64,000 nt of DNA from Posidoniimonas corsicana (GCF_007859765.1 NZ_SIHJ01000001.1:992767-1056766); one strand, 5' to 3'. Numbered from the stretch's first letter, positions 1 to 10,432 are shown. Made by a program: numbers and translations. Notes: generated from the letters alone by a model not told the origin.

Positions 1-1
1 G

Positions 2-799
2 GGCCTGACCTCGCGCACCGAGTACGCCGACGGCATGATCGAGCATGACAAGCACGTCGGCTTGCTGCTGGACAAGCTGGAGGAGCTCGGCGTGGACGAC
101 AACACGATCGTCCTCTACACGACCGACAACGGCCCCCACAAGAACACCTGGCCCGACGCCGGCCTCAGCCCGTTCCGGAACGAGAAGAACTCCAACTGGG
201 AGGGCGCGTTCCGCGTGCCCTGCGTGATCCGCTGGCCGGGCAAGATCAAGCCGGGCAGCATCGGCAACGGCATCGTCAGCGGCCTGGACTGGCTTCCGAC
301 CTTCCTGGCGGCCGCCGGCGAGGACGACATCAAGGAGAAGCTGCTCACGGGCCACGAGGCCGGCGGCAAGACCTACAAGGTCCACCTGGACGGCTTCAAC
401 CAGCTGCCCTACCTGACCGGCGAGGCCGACAAGTCGGCCCGCGAGTCGTTCTTCTACTTCAACGACGACGGCCAGCTGGTCGGCATGCGGTTTGAGAACT
501 GGAAGATGGTCTTCCTGGAGCAACGCGCCAAGGGAACGCTGATGGTCTGGGCCGAGCCGTTCACCACGCTGCGTCTGCCCAAGATCTTCGATGTGCGGGC
601 CGACCCGTACGAGCAGGCGGACATCACGTCCAACACCTACTACGACTGGCTGCTGGACCACGCGTTCCTGCTGGTTCCGGCCCAGCAGTACGCCGGCAAT
701 TTCCTGGCGACCTTCAAGGAGTTCCCGCCGCGGCAGAAGCCCGACGCGTTCAACCTTGAGGACGTCATGAACAGCCTGTCCGAGGGCGTTAACCACTAG
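2..799 (+). CDS. Sulfatase (arylsulfatase family), C-terminal part
   Basis: The reading frame is open from the window edge, so the N-terminus with the Cys/Ser formylglycine site is outside the window. About 265 residues are visible. The TTDNG motif fits the Asp-Asn calcium ligands of the sulfatase fold, and the following NEKNSNWEGAFRVP segment carries the conserved Lys and the Gly-Arg-Val-Pro turn typical of sulfatases. Family knowledge: these enzymes hydrolyse sulfate esters, in planctomycetes often those of algal polysaccharides, usually outside the cytoplasm. A strong terminator follows directly. The substrate cannot be read from the sequence. Confidence 0.9.
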   Translation, partial: GLTSRTEYADGMIEHDKHVGLLLDKLEELGVDDNTIVLYTTDNGPHKNTWPDAGLSPFRNEKNSNWEGAFRVPCVIRWPGKIKPGSIGNGIVSGLDWLPTFLAAAGEDDIKEKLLTGHEAGGKTYKVHLDGFNQLPYLTGEADKSARESFFYFNDDGQLVGMRFENWKMVFLEQRAKGTLMVWAEPFTTLRLPKIFDVRADPYEQADITSNTYYDWLLDHAFLLVPAQQYAGNFLATFKEFPPRQKPDAFNLEDVMNSLSEGVNH

Positions 800-817
800 C
801 AGCCGCTTGCACTCCCA

Positions 818-854
818 AGCGGGGCGTCCCAACCCGGGGCGCCCCGCTTTTTTT
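818..854 (+). terminator. Rho-independent terminator after the sulfatase gene
   Basis: Perfect 9-bp GC-rich arms AGCGGGGCG (818-826) and CGCCCCGCT (840-848) are followed by a run of eight T. It lies 19 nt past the sulfatase stop codon. Confidence 0.85.
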
Positions 855-973
855 GTGCCGATCGCAACTGCGAGAGTCGCCACAAAAGGTACGTCCGCGG
901 GACAATTCTGATACGCTACACCGACACGGCTGTCGAGCGCGCCCCGCTTTCACTACACGGACCGGAGCAATAC

Positions 974-1933
<960 letters not shown>

Positions 1934-1940
1934 GTCGCCC

Positions 1941-2858
1941 ATGGCCGCCCGCACAACGGTAACGCTAGAAGAGCTGATGCTGCTGCAGGCGGACGCGCGG
2001 GGGTTCTCGCTGCAATCCCGGCAGCCGGCCGGCTCGCTGCTGGCGGGCAGGCACGCGTCGCGGCTGCGGGGGCGGGGCCTCACATTCGAGGAGCTGCGCC
2101 AGTACCACCAGGGCGACGACATCCGCACGATGGACTGGAAGGCGACCGCTCGGCTCCGCTCGCCCCAGGTCCGGGTCTACGCCGAGGAACGCGAGCGGCC
2201 GGTGCTGCTGGTCGTCGATCAGCGTCAGACCATGTACTTCGGCAGCCGCCGCGCGATGAAGTCGGTGGCCGCGGCCGAGGTGGCCGCCCTGGGCGCCTGG
2301 CGGGCGATCAAGGGCGGCGACCGTGTCGGCGGGCTGGTGTTCAACGAGCACGAGATCGTCGAGGTCCGCCCCCACCGCAGCCGCACCCGGGTAATGCAGC
2401 TGCTCAGCGCGGTCCAGCGGCTCAACTGCCAATTAGCGGAGCCGCCGGCTAGTGGCGATGTCACCCTAGACGGGGTGCTGCGACGCGCGGCGCAGGTCGC
2501 CAAGCACGACCACCTGGTCGTGCTGATCAGCGACTTGGACGGCGCCGGCGATGAGACAAAGAGACTCGCAAGTCAGCTCGCCGCCCACAACGACGTGCTC
2601 GTCGCCGCCGTGTACGACCCGCTAGGCGCGTCGCTCACCGGCTCGCCCGGCATGCTCGCCGCCGACCGAGGGCAGAGCTGGGAAGTGGCCGGCGGCGCGT
2701 CGTTCGCCCGCGAGTTCTGGGACACGTTCCAGCAGCGGCTGGACGAGTGGCGAGAGGTCTTCCGTGCGCTGCGCGTCCCTTTGCTCCCGATCAGCACCGC
2801 CCGCCCCGTCGTGGATCAGGTCCGCGAGATGTTCGGAGGGCGAGGCTCAACCGCATGA
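1941..2858 (+). CDS. DUF58 domain protein of the MoxR-VWA operon
   Basis: A 305-residue protein with the DUF58 hallmark GDDIRTMDWKATARL near residue 55, followed by a VWA-like C-terminal half (VLLVVDQR, then a VVLISDLDG segment). DUF58 proteins nearly always sit directly after moxR. It starts 7 nt after the MoxR stop and its stop overlaps the next start (ATGA). It is probably a cytoplasmic partner of the MoxR ATPase; no enzymatic activity is known for the family. Confidence 0.92.
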   Translation: MAARTTVTLEELMLLQADARGFSLQSRQPAGSLLAGRHASRLRGRGLTFEELRQYHQGDDIRTMDWKATARLRSPQVRVYAEERERPVLLVVDQRQTMYFGSRRAMKSVAAAEVAALGAWRAIKGGDRVGGLVFNEHEIVEVRPHRSRTRVMQLLSAVQRLNCQLAEPPASGDVTLDGVLRRAAQVAKHDHLVVLISDLDGAGDETKRLASQLAAHNDVLVAAVYDPLGASLTGSPGMLAADRGQSWEVAGGASFAREFWDTFQQRLDEWREVFRALRVPLLPISTARPVVDQVREMFGGRGSTA

Positions 2859-3316
2859 AGACCGACCCCACCAGCCTCGACCTGCTGCACGACCTGGCCG
2901 AGCCGGCGCCGGTCCCGTGGTGGCCGCTCGCCCCCGGCTGGTACTTTGTGCTGGCCGTCCTGTTTGGCGCTGCGGTCTGGGCAGCCTGGCGTGGGTGGCG
3001 TGGCTACCGCGCAAGCGCGTACCGCCGTGAAGCGTTCAAGGAACTACAATCGGCGCGCACACCGGCGGAGGTCTCCGAGCTGCTGCGCCGCGTGGCGCTG
3101 TGCGTAGCGCCCAGGACAACCGTGGCAGATCTTCGCGGCGACCGCTGGGCGGATTGGCTTGCCGCTTCGTGCCCCACGGCGATGCCGGCGGAAGTGCGGC
3201 GGTCACTGGTAGAAGGAGTCTACCGCCCGGGCGGCGCCGGTCCGGAGACCGCGCCGCTCCGCGAGTACGCGGCCGACTGGATCCGCACGCACCGCCGCCC
3301 CGAACCATCCGGCTAA
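2855..3316 (+). CDS. DUF4381-type membrane protein
   Basis: A 154-residue protein. I chose the ATG that overlaps the upstream stop (ATGA) instead of an upstream ATG at 2747, because the family begins shortly before a PxPxPWWPLAPGW segment. A single transmembrane helix (WYFVLAVLFGAAVWAAW, about residues 28-45) is followed by a basic cytoplasmic tail with the conserved WLAASCP and EGVYRPG segments. DUF4381 proteins lie between DUF58 and VWA genes in these operons. It is probably a small scaffold of the membrane complex. Confidence 0.85.
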   Translation: MKTDPTSLDLLHDLAEPAPVPWWPLAPGWYFVLAVLFGAAVWAAWRGWRGYRASAYRREAFKELQSARTPAEVSELLRRVALCVAPRTTVADLRGDRWADWLAASCPTAMPAEVRRSLVEGVYRPGGAGPETAPLREYAADWIRTHRRPEPSG

Positions 3317-3329
3317 CCCCTGTCGCCAC

Positions 3330-4367
3330 ATGCTGTCATTTGGCTATCCCTGGCTGCTATTGCTGCTGCCGCTACCGTGGCTGCTGCGGGCGGCTGCGCC
3401 GCCGCGGCGAGTGACGCGGGCCGCGGTGCAGACGCCGTTCGGCGATCGGTTGGAGGCCGCGCTGGGGCGCGTCGGCGGGGCCCCAACGCACACCAGCGGC
3501 GGCCGGGACCTGCTGGCCAACAGCTTGCTGTGGCTGCTGGTGCTCGCCGCGCTGGCCCGGCCGCAGTGGATCGAGCCGCCGGTGACCAAGGACTTGCCGA
3601 CCCGTGACCTGCTGCTGCTGGTCGACCTGTCGGGCTCGATGCAGCAGGAGGACTTCACCGACAAGGCGGGGAAGAAGGTGGACCGCCTGACCGCCGTGAA
3701 GCAGGTGCTGGGGGATTTCCTGGTGCGGCGACAGGGCGACCGCGTCGGGCTGGTCGTGTTTGGCGACGCGCCCTACCTGCAGGCGCCGTTCTCGACCGAC
3801 CTGCAGCTGGACCGGAGGCTGCTGGACGAGTGCGAGGTCGGCATGGCGGGCCCTCGGACCGCGCTGGGCGACGCCATCGGCCTGGGCGTCAACCTGTTTG
3901 ACCAGAGCGAGGCGCCCGCCAAGACGATCATCGCCCTGACTGATGGCAACGACACCAAGAGCCGCGTGCCTCCGGTCGAGGCGGCGCGGGTCGCGTCGCA
4001 GCGTGACATCACGGTCTACACGGTCGCGATCGGCGACCCGACAACCGCCGGCGAGGACAAGCTCGACGTGCAGACGCTCAAGGACGTCGCCGCCGCGGCC
4101 GACGGCGAGTACTTCTTCGCCGCCGACCGCGACGGGCTGGAGGGGATCTACGACCAGCTCGACAAGATCGAGACCCGCAAGGTCGAAACCGTCAGCCACC
4201 GGCCGCGGAGCGAGCTCTACTACTGGCCGCTGGCCGCGGCGCTGCTGCTCTCGTTAGCGTTCCGGGCGTTAGCCGCGGTACGTCAGCGGGCCGCCGAGCC
4301 ACACCCCGACCCGCGCGGCGTGGTGTACGTGAACGCCCTGACCGGAAGACTGGAGCTCGCCGAGTGA
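3330..4367 (+). CDS. VWA-domain membrane protein (BatA-like)
   Basis: A 345-residue protein with an N-terminal hydrophobic segment (WLLLLLPLPWLLRAAA), a second helix near residue 65 (NSLLWLLVLAALARP), a VWA domain and a C-terminal helix (YYWPLAAALLLSLAFRALAA). The MIDAS metal site is intact: DLSGSM, the Thr in PRTALGD and the Asp in ALTDGND. This is BatA architecture: a membrane-anchored VWA domain expected to bind partners through a divalent metal. Its stop overlaps the GTG start of the next VWA gene. Confidence 0.92.
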   Translation: MLSFGYPWLLLLLPLPWLLRAAAPPRRVTRAAVQTPFGDRLEAALGRVGGAPTHTSGGRDLLANSLLWLLVLAALARPQWIEPPVTKDLPTRDLLLLVDLSGSMQQEDFTDKAGKKVDRLTAVKQVLGDFLVRRQGDRVGLVVFGDAPYLQAPFSTDLQLDRRLLDECEVGMAGPRTALGDAIGLGVNLFDQSEAPAKTIIALTDGNDTKSRVPPVEAARVASQRDITVYTVAIGDPTTAGEDKLDVQTLKDVAAAADGEYFFAADRDGLEGIYDQLDKIETRKVETVSHRPRSELYYWPLAAALLLSLAFRALAAVRQRAAEPHPDPRGVVYVNALTGRLELAE

Positions 4368-5290
4368 ACGAGCTGCTCAGCAACCTGGATTTCATCCGCC
4401 CCGGCTGGCTGGTCATGGCGCCGGTCGCGGTGGTGGTGTGGCTGCTGTGGCGGCGCCACTCCGATCCGCTGAGCGGATGGCGCCGGCAGATGGCGCCGGA
4501 GCTCCTCGACGCGCTGGCGGCGGGCGACCGCGCCACAAACCGGCAACGCGCCGTGCTCGCCGGCTGGCTGCTGGCGGTGGCGGCGATCGCTGGGCCCACT
4601 TGGCGCCCAGAGCCGGACCCGTTCGCCGCGGACGCGCAGCCGCTTATCATCCTGCTCAAGGCGGACCAGAGCATGGACCAGACGCCCCCCACGCCGTCCC
4701 GGATAGAGCGGGCCCACCTGAAGATTGCCGACCTGGCCGCAGCCCGGAAGGGGCAGCCGCTGGGGCTGATCGCGTACGCCGGCTCCGCCCACCTGGTGCT
4801 GCCGCCGACCCGCGACACGAAGGTCGTGGCCGACATGGCCGCCCAGATCACGCCGGCCATCATGCCCGAACCGGGCGACCGCCTGGACCTGGCGATCCGG
4901 CAGGCGGTCGAGCTGCTGCAACAGGACAACGGGCAGGGCACGCTGCTGGTGGTGGCCGACTCGGTCGAGATCACCCGCCAACAAGCCTCAACATCCGACG
5001 AGCGGCTGCCGCCGATCAAGTTTCTCGCGCTGACCGACGAGGGCTCGCCGGAGAACATCGCCCTCCGCCAGGCGGCCCGCGAGGTTGGCGGCTCGGTGCA
5101 GCAGCTGGCGGTCGACGACGCCGATGTCGACGCGATCGTCGGCTTCGCCGAGCGCCGGTCCGTGTCGGCGGTCGAGGGCGAGGGCGGCCGCTGGCAGGAA
5201 GCCGGCTACTGGCTGACGCCGGTCATCGCGTTGCTGCTGGTGCTGTCCTTCCGCCGCCAGGTGAACGTCGCCCCGCAGGAGTTGACATGA
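4364..5290 (+). CDS. Second VWA membrane protein (BatB-like) with degenerate MIDAS
   Basis: A 308-residue protein starting at GTG in a GTGA overlap. N-terminal helices (WLVMAPVAVVVWLLW; AGWLLAVAAIAGPTW), a VWA-like core and a C-terminal helix (WLTPVIALLLVLSF) match BatB-type topology. The expected DxSxS metal motif reads KADQSMDQ, so the last Ser is an Asp, and the later TDG-like Asp is replaced by VVADSVE. Metal-dependent binding may therefore be altered or lost, in contrast to the intact paralogue upstream. Confidence 0.88.
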   Translation: MNELLSNLDFIRPGWLVMAPVAVVVWLLWRRHSDPLSGWRRQMAPELLDALAAGDRATNRQRAVLAGWLLAVAAIAGPTWRPEPDPFAADAQPLIILLKADQSMDQTPPTPSRIERAHLKIADLAAARKGQPLGLIAYAGSAHLVLPPTRDTKVVADMAAQITPAIMPEPGDRLDLAIRQAVELLQQDNGQGTLLVVADSVEITRQQASTSDERLPPIKFLALTDEGSPENIALRQAAREVGGSVQQLAVDDADVDAIVGFAERRSVSAVEGEGGRWQEAGYWLTPVIALLLVLSFRRQVNVAPQELT

Positions 5291-5871
5291 AACACGGCGT
5301 CTTTTTCCTAGCGATGACCTGGACCGGCTTGTGGCTCACGCCCGACCAGGCAGGGCAACGGCTGTTCGACAAGCAGCAGTACGCCGACGCCGCCGAGGCG
5401 TTCCAGGACCCGCTGCGTCAGGGCGTGGCGTGGTACCGGGCCGGCGAGTTCGAGAAGGCGACCCAGGCGTTCGCCCGGCTCTCGTCGCCGGAGGCCCGCT
5501 ACAACCTGGGCAACGCGTGGGTGATGCTCGGCAAGTACGACAAAGCGGTCGCCAGCTACGACCAGGCGCTCGAGCAGCGGCCCGACTGGACCGACGCGCA
5601 GGAGAACCGCGCGTTGGCGGTCGCTCGGGGCAAGATAATGGAGCAGAAGGGGGGCGACCTGGGCGACCAGCAGGAGGGCGCGGACGAGGTGGTGTTCGAC
5701 AAGAAAAAGCCTCAGGAGGGGCAGGACACGCAGGTCGCCGGCGATCAGGCGGCGTCCGACTCGATGGTGCAGGCGATGTGGCTGCGGAATGTGCAGACCA
5801 AGCCGGCGGACTTCCTCCGCGCGAAGTTCGCCTACCAACTCGCCAACGAAGACGCGGAGGCCGAAGAGTGA
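5287..5871 (+). CDS. TPR protein (BatC-like)
   Basis: A 194-residue protein with an ATGA overlap to the upstream gene. The N-terminus (MKHGVFFLAMTWTGLWL) looks like a signal or anchor segment. Two to three TPR units follow: QRLFDKQQYADAAEAF, YRAGEFEKATQAF and GNAWVMLGKYDKAVASYDQAL. The tail is acidic and low in complexity. BatC proteins provide TPR docking next to the VWA partners. It overlaps the start of the BatD gene. Confidence 0.87.
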   Translation: MKHGVFFLAMTWTGLWLTPDQAGQRLFDKQQYADAAEAFQDPLRQGVAWYRAGEFEKATQAFARLSSPEARYNLGNAWVMLGKYDKAVASYDQALEQRPDWTDAQENRALAVARGKIMEQKGGDLGDQQEGADEVVFDKKKPQEGQDTQVAGDQAASDSMVQAMWLRNVQTKPADFLRAKFAYQLANEDAEAEE

Positions 5872-7133
5872 CCCCTGCGCCCGCCGCCCGCCGCTCCGCC
5901 TGGCCCGCGATCGCGCTGCTTGCGGCCCTCGCCGCGCAGCCCGCGGCGGCCGAGGTAGAGCTGGTCTCGATCGAGGCGCCTAACACACAGGTGTGGGTTG
6001 GGCAGAAGGCGCCGTTCTACGTCAAGCTGCGGTCGCTCGGGCCGTTCACCGGTGCGGCCTCGTTCTCGCTGCCGCAGGTGCCGCGGGCGGTGATCGTTGG
6101 CGTTGGTAACCCGACCGTGTCGACCGAGGATGGCGGCGATGACACCTGGTACGTCCAGACCCACGAATTCGCCCTCTTCTCGCAGGCCTCCGGCAAGGTC
6201 GTGCTGCCCGCGTTCGAGGTCCGCTTCGGCGGACGCGACGAGCCGGCTGGGCCGCCGGTCGACCGCGTGGAGAAAACCTCAGAAGTCACGTTCGACGTCA
6301 AGAACCCGCCCGGACGCCAGGGTGACGCCTACCTGGTGACCACCAGCGAGATTGACGTCACCGAGCGGTGGGATCCACAGCCGGCCGACGCCAAGCAGGG
6401 CGATGTGTTCCGACGCACCATTTCGCAGTCCGCCGAACAGGTGACTGGCATGGCGTTGGCGCCGCCCCCCCGCGGCGCGCCGCCGGGAGTGAAGGTGTAC
6501 CTCGCCGACCCGCAGGTGTCCGACAAGACCAACCGCGGCGACTTTATCGGCGCCCGCACCGACACAATCACGTACATGCTGACCGAGCCGGGCGAGGTCA
6601 CCCTGCCCGCGATCAAGTACGTCTGGTGGAACCCCGCCAAGGAGTCCTTCGGCGACACGACGCTGCCGTCGGTCACGATCGACGTTGCAGCCGTGGCGGT
6701 CCCGGTTGTCGACCCAAAGCCGAAGGCGCCAGCCCGCGTTCCGGTGTGGCTGCTCATCGCCATCGCGGCCGGCGTTAGCCTCGTCGTGTGGCAGTGGCCA
6801 CGACTCGTGGCGTTTGCAATCGAGTGCCATCGCCGACTCAACCCGCCTGACCGCGTGGTGGCGCGGAGGCTGCTGCGGGCGTGCCGAAGGAACGACGCCA
6901 AGGCCGCCGAGCGGGCGTGGGTCGACTGGCAGAACGCTCAGCCCGGTGACTACCGCCCAGCGCCCAATCTGGCGCAAGCGGCCGCCGGACTGGCGAAATG
7001 CCTCTACGGCACTGCCAGCCCAACCACGTGGGACGGCGGTGCGTTGGCAACCGCATTCCGGCGGGAGCATTCGACGCACTCCCCGTCGTGGCGGCCACAC
7101 CCGCCGAGCCTGGCGCCGCTCAACCCGCGGTAG
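5868..7133 (+). CDS. BatD-like secreted/membrane protein
   Basis: A 421-residue protein. The GTG at 5868 overlaps the upstream stop and gives a typical signal peptide (SAWPAIALLAALAAQPAAA). Ig-like beta-rich domains follow (VELVSIEAPNTQVWVGQKAP, the usual opening of BatD), then one transmembrane helix (VPVWLLIAIAAGVSLVVW, about residue 285) and a cytoplasmic tail. This is the last gene of the Bat-type operon and runs convergently into the GH127-GH43 gene with an 8-nt gap and no clear terminator between them. Confidence 0.85.
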   Translation: MTPAPAARRSAWPAIALLAALAAQPAAAEVELVSIEAPNTQVWVGQKAPFYVKLRSLGPFTGAASFSLPQVPRAVIVGVGNPTVSTEDGGDDTWYVQTHEFALFSQASGKVVLPAFEVRFGGRDEPAGPPVDRVEKTSEVTFDVKNPPGRQGDAYLVTTSEIDVTERWDPQPADAKQGDVFRRTISQSAEQVTGMALAPPPRGAPPGVKVYLADPQVSDKTNRGDFIGARTDTITYMLTEPGEVTLPAIKYVWWNPAKESFGDTTLPSVTIDVAAVAVPVVDPKPKAPARVPVWLLIAIAAGVSLVVWQWPRLVAFAIECHRRLNPPDRVVARRLLRACRRNDAKAAERAWVDWQNAQPGDYRPAPNLAQAAAGLAKCLYGTASPTTWDGGALATAFRREHSTHSPSWRPHPPSLAPLNPR

Positions 7134-7141
7134 CGCCGCAG

Positions 7142-10100
7142 CTACTCGCCGTTCAGGCTGGAAAGGTCGATCGGCTCGACGGTCTCGAAGACGTCCACTC
7201 GCTGGATGGCGCCATCCTCGGCGTGACGCAGGGGCGACAAGCAGGTCTCGCGGTTGTAGCCGTCCCCGCCCGGAATCCGGAACCGGTGGTAGGCGATCAC
7301 CCACTGGTCGCGGCCGGGGACCTTGCCGATGGAGTGGTGCCCGGCGCCCCGCACCTTGCCGCTCTGCTTGAGGATCGGGTTGTCGGCCGCCTTCTTAAAC
7401 TTGCCCAGCGGCGAATCGGCCACCCCGTAGGCGACGCTGTACCGCGGGTCTCGAGTGTCGTATTCCGACCAGCTCAGGTAGTACCGCCCGTCGCGCTTGT
7501 GGACGAACGGCCCCTCGTTGTAGCCGGGCGGCGTGATGTCGCGGACCTGGGCGGGGTCGAACGAGATCATGTCGTCGGCCAGCGGCACGGCCTTGCAACG
7601 GCCCTGCCCCCAGTAGAGGTACGCCTGGTTGTCGTCGTCGACGAACACCATTGGGTCGATCGCCTGCATGCCGCGGTAGTCGCGTGCAGAGACCAGCGGC
7701 TTGCCCAGCGGGTCGCGGAACGGCCCCTCCGGGCGGTCTGCCACGGCCACGCCGATGTTCTTGTTGGCGCTGTAGTAGTAATAGTACTTGCCGTTCTTGG
7801 TGGCGATGGCCGGCGCCCAGGCGTGTATGTCGGCCCACTTGAGGTCGCGTGGCAGGTCGAGGATCACCCCCTCGTTCCGCCAGTTAACCATGTCGGCGGA
7901 GGACCACGCCTGGAACGAGGTCGACCGCCACCCCTCAGTGCCGTCGGTCGTGGGGTACAGGTAGCAGCGGTCGCCGAAGAACGCCACGTGCGGGTCGGCG
8001 TTGACGCCGGGCAGCACAGCGGCGGGCGGGCGGTCCTCGCGGCGCAGCAGCCGCACGTCGACAAAGTCCGGCGTGGCCGCCCCTTGGTCCGGGGTGAAGC
8101 GGAGGGTCGCCGGCTTGGCGACCTCGTCGCCGGTCAGTCGGTACTCAACCACCCGCAGGTCGCCCTCGCGGCGCTGGCGAGCGCGCGAGCTCGGCAGGGG
8201 CTGGCCGTTCCAGGTCAGCCGAAAGCCGCGATCGTCGGACGCCCGGTAGGTGACCTGCAGGGTCAGGCTCTTCTCGCCACGCGGGTTGAGATCGTAGCTG
8301 AACCAGCCGCTCGCGTTGCGGAAGCTCTGACCGCCGTCGCCGCCGATCTGGGTGTCCTCGCCGCGGAAGTTGTGCTCCGCCTCGGGCTGCTGCTGACCCG
8401 GCGTGACGCGGTCGACGGTCGCGCGGTCGAGGGCCAGCTTCGCCTCTTCGGCGGCCGCCATCTGTTCGTCAGCGCCGTCTTCCGCTGGCGCGGACTTCCA
8501 GTACACCACGTACCGCGCGTCGTGCAGGCGGAAAAGCGGGATCAGCTCCAGGTCTCGGTACTCGTCCGGCCGCACGATATCCGCGACACGGAACCGCAGC
8601 CGATCGGTGTCCACCCGCTCGACCTTCTCGGCGATCTGGTCGGGCCGCGCGGCGAGCACGGGCGCCCCGTTAAGCGAACGCAGCGGTCCGGCCGCCACGT
8701 GCTCCATCCGGCCGTCGCCCGCAACCAGCCCGTCGAGGTCGTCCTCGCTGGTCTTGGCCGCCAGCACGATCGGGCCGTACATCACCGCCGTATACTCGCT
8801 GAGGTTCGGCAACGTCTCGACCGATGCCTGCATCGGCAGGTCAACCTCCACCCGGTCGCCGCTATGCCAGGTGCGGTCGATAGCCACGTAGCCCGCGGCG
8901 TTGGTGTCCGCGTTCCAAGGCTCGCCGTTCACCCGCACCGCGAATCCCTCGCCGGCCGCCCAGGCGGGGCGGCGGACGTTGATCACCAGTCGTTTGGGCT
9001 CGTCGACAGTCACCTCGAGCGATGTCCGGGGCTCGTCCGGGAACCGCGTGGTCTGCAGCACCTGGGCGCCCTGGTCCGCCCAGTCGACGCGCGAGTGGGC
9101 GAACAGGTTCACGAACAGCTCGTCGCCGCGGTGCGCGTAGAGCGCGCTGCCGTGCCGCGAGTGGTTCTCCATGCCGGTGCCGACGCAGCACCAGAACGCC
9201 ACGCCCGGCTGCGAGTAGACCCGGTAGTGCCGCGGGCGGCACGGCGTGAAGTACACATAGCCGCCGTGCTCCGGGTGCTGGGTGGAGAGGATGTGGTTGA
9301 ACAACGCCCGCTCGTAGAAGTCCATGAACCGCGACTCGCCGCGCTCGGCGAACAGCCGCTCGGTCAGCCGGAGCATGTTGTACGTGTTGCAGGTCTCGGG
9401 CCCCTCGCGGTGCTCGATGAACCGCTGGTACTGGTCGTCGGACGGGAAGTGCTCCGAAACGCTATTCCCACCGAAGGCGACCGAACGCTGCTCCGCCACC
9501 CGCCGCCAGAAGAACAGCGCCGCGTCCCGCAGGCGGGCGTCGTCCTGCAGTTCGCCGACGCGGTGGAACCCGATAACCTTCGGCACCTGCGTGTTGGCGT
9601 GCATCCCGCTCAGCCGGTCCTGGCCCGCGGCCAGCGGGTCGAGCAGCGCGCGGTGGCAGAACCGCCGGGCCAGCTTCAGGAAGCGGTCCTCGCCCGAGAT
9701 CGCCGCGGCGTCTGCCAGCACCTCGTTCATGCCGCCGTGCTCGGTCGCCAGGACCGCCTGCAGCTGCTCGTCCGACAGCGGCGAGAACAGATCGTCACAC
9801 CAGCCGCAGAGCCCGATGAACACCTCCCGGGCCTGTTCATTGCCGGCAACCAGGTAGGCGTCGCGCAGCCCGGCGAATGTCTTGTGCAGGTTGTAGAGCG
9901 GCACCCACCGGTCGCCGAGCGAGAAGCTGGACGCCTGCAGCTGGCCGCCGGCGATCGCCTCCCACAGCTCACGCCCGCGAGGCACGCCTCCGACGTAGCC
10001 GTCGCCGCCCGCCTGCTGGCAGCGGGCCAGCTCGCCCACCATGTAGCCGAGTCGCTCGCGGCACTGCGGATCGTCCAGCGCAGCGGCCGTGGCGGCTAGG

Positions 10101-10432
10101 GCGCTCAGGTAGTGCCCGGCCGTGTGCCCGCCCAGGCCCATGCTCTCCCAGTTGGGGTACCGGGGCGCCTTCGGCTCCAGGCCCGCTTCTTCTAGAAACG
10201 GCGCGAGAAGCCGGTCGGGCTCGTACTGAAGCAGGTGGTCACGGTTCAGCCGCAGCGAGTCCGCCAGCGGGCCGTCGATCAGCTCTACCTGCTTGAGCGG
10301 GAAGAACTCGATTGGCTGCTCCGCGTTAGCCGCCATATTGCACGCGGCAGCCAGGGCCACAACCGCCGCAGTGATTCGAAACACAGAAACGGACCGCGCA
10401 GCGGCCTGAATGGGGAGGCGCCAGGTTGTCAC
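7142..10432 (-). CDS. Secreted GH127 (beta-L-arabinofuranosidase-type) - GH43 fusion
   Basis: A 1096-residue protein. I chose the GTG at 10432 because GAAGGA lies six bases upstream and it yields a normal signal peptide (ITAAVVALAAACNMAANA); the ATG at 10519 would add 29 odd residues. Residues about 40-560 are GH127/DUF1680: the PETCNTYNM motif near 346 and the Cys pair in FWCCVGTG near 415 correspond to the zinc/nucleophile set of HypBA1-type enzymes. Residues about 800-1090 form a five-blade GH43 domain with NADPHV (base), AIDPMV and YNEGPFV (acid) all present. A lectin-like linker lies between. It probably debranches arabinose-containing glycans; exact substrates are inference. Confidence 0.9.
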   Translation of the reverse strand: MTTWRLPIQAAARSVSVFRITAAVVALAAACNMAANAEQPIEFFPLKQVELIDGPLADSLRLNRDHLLQYEPDRLLAPFLEEAGLEPKAPRYPNWESMGLGGHTAGHYLSALAATAAALDDPQCRERLGYMVGELARCQQAGGDGYVGGVPRGRELWEAIAGGQLQASSFSLGDRWVPLYNLHKTFAGLRDAYLVAGNEQAREVFIGLCGWCDDLFSPLSDEQLQAVLATEHGGMNEVLADAAAISGEDRFLKLARRFCHRALLDPLAAGQDRLSGMHANTQVPKVIGFHRVGELQDDARLRDAALFFWRRVAEQRSVAFGGNSVSEHFPSDDQYQRFIEHREGPETCNTYNMLRLTERLFAERGESRFMDFYERALFNHILSTQHPEHGGYVYFTPCRPRHYRVYSQPGVAFWCCVGTGMENHSRHGSALYAHRGDELFVNLFAHSRVDWADQGAQVLQTTRFPDEPRTSLEVTVDEPKRLVINVRRPAWAAGEGFAVRVNGEPWNADTNAAGYVAIDRTWHSGDRVEVDLPMQASVETLPNLSEYTAVMYGPIVLAAKTSEDDLDGLVAGDGRMEHVAAGPLRSLNGAPVLAARPDQIAEKVERVDTDRLRFRVADIVRPDEYRDLELIPLFRLHDARYVVYWKSAPAEDGADEQMAAAEEAKLALDRATVDRVTPGQQQPEAEHNFRGEDTQIGGDGGQSFRNASGWFSYDLNPRGEKSLTLQVTYRASDDRGFRLTWNGQPLPSSRARQRREGDLRVVEYRLTGDEVAKPATLRFTPDQGAATPDFVDVRLLRREDRPPAAVLPGVNADPHVAFFGDRCYLYPTTDGTEGWRSTSFQAWSSADMVNWRNEGVILDLPRDLKWADIHAWAPAIATKNGKYYYYYSANKNIGVAVADRPEGPFRDPLGKPLVSARDYRGMQAIDPMVFVDDDNQAYLYWGQGRCKAVPLADDMISFDPAQVRDITPPGYNEGPFVHKRDGRYYLSWSEYDTRDPRYSVAYGVADSPLGKFKKAADNPILKQSGKVRGAGHHSIGKVPGRDQWVIAYHRFRIPGGDGYNRETCLSPLRHAEDGAIQRVDVFETVEPIDLSSLNGE

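Noticed and set aside
6998-10099. 1033-residue plus-strand open frame
   Set aside because: It is the antisense shadow of the GH127-GH43 gene. Its Val/Arg/Gln-rich composition is typical of high-GC antisense frames and no motif is seen.
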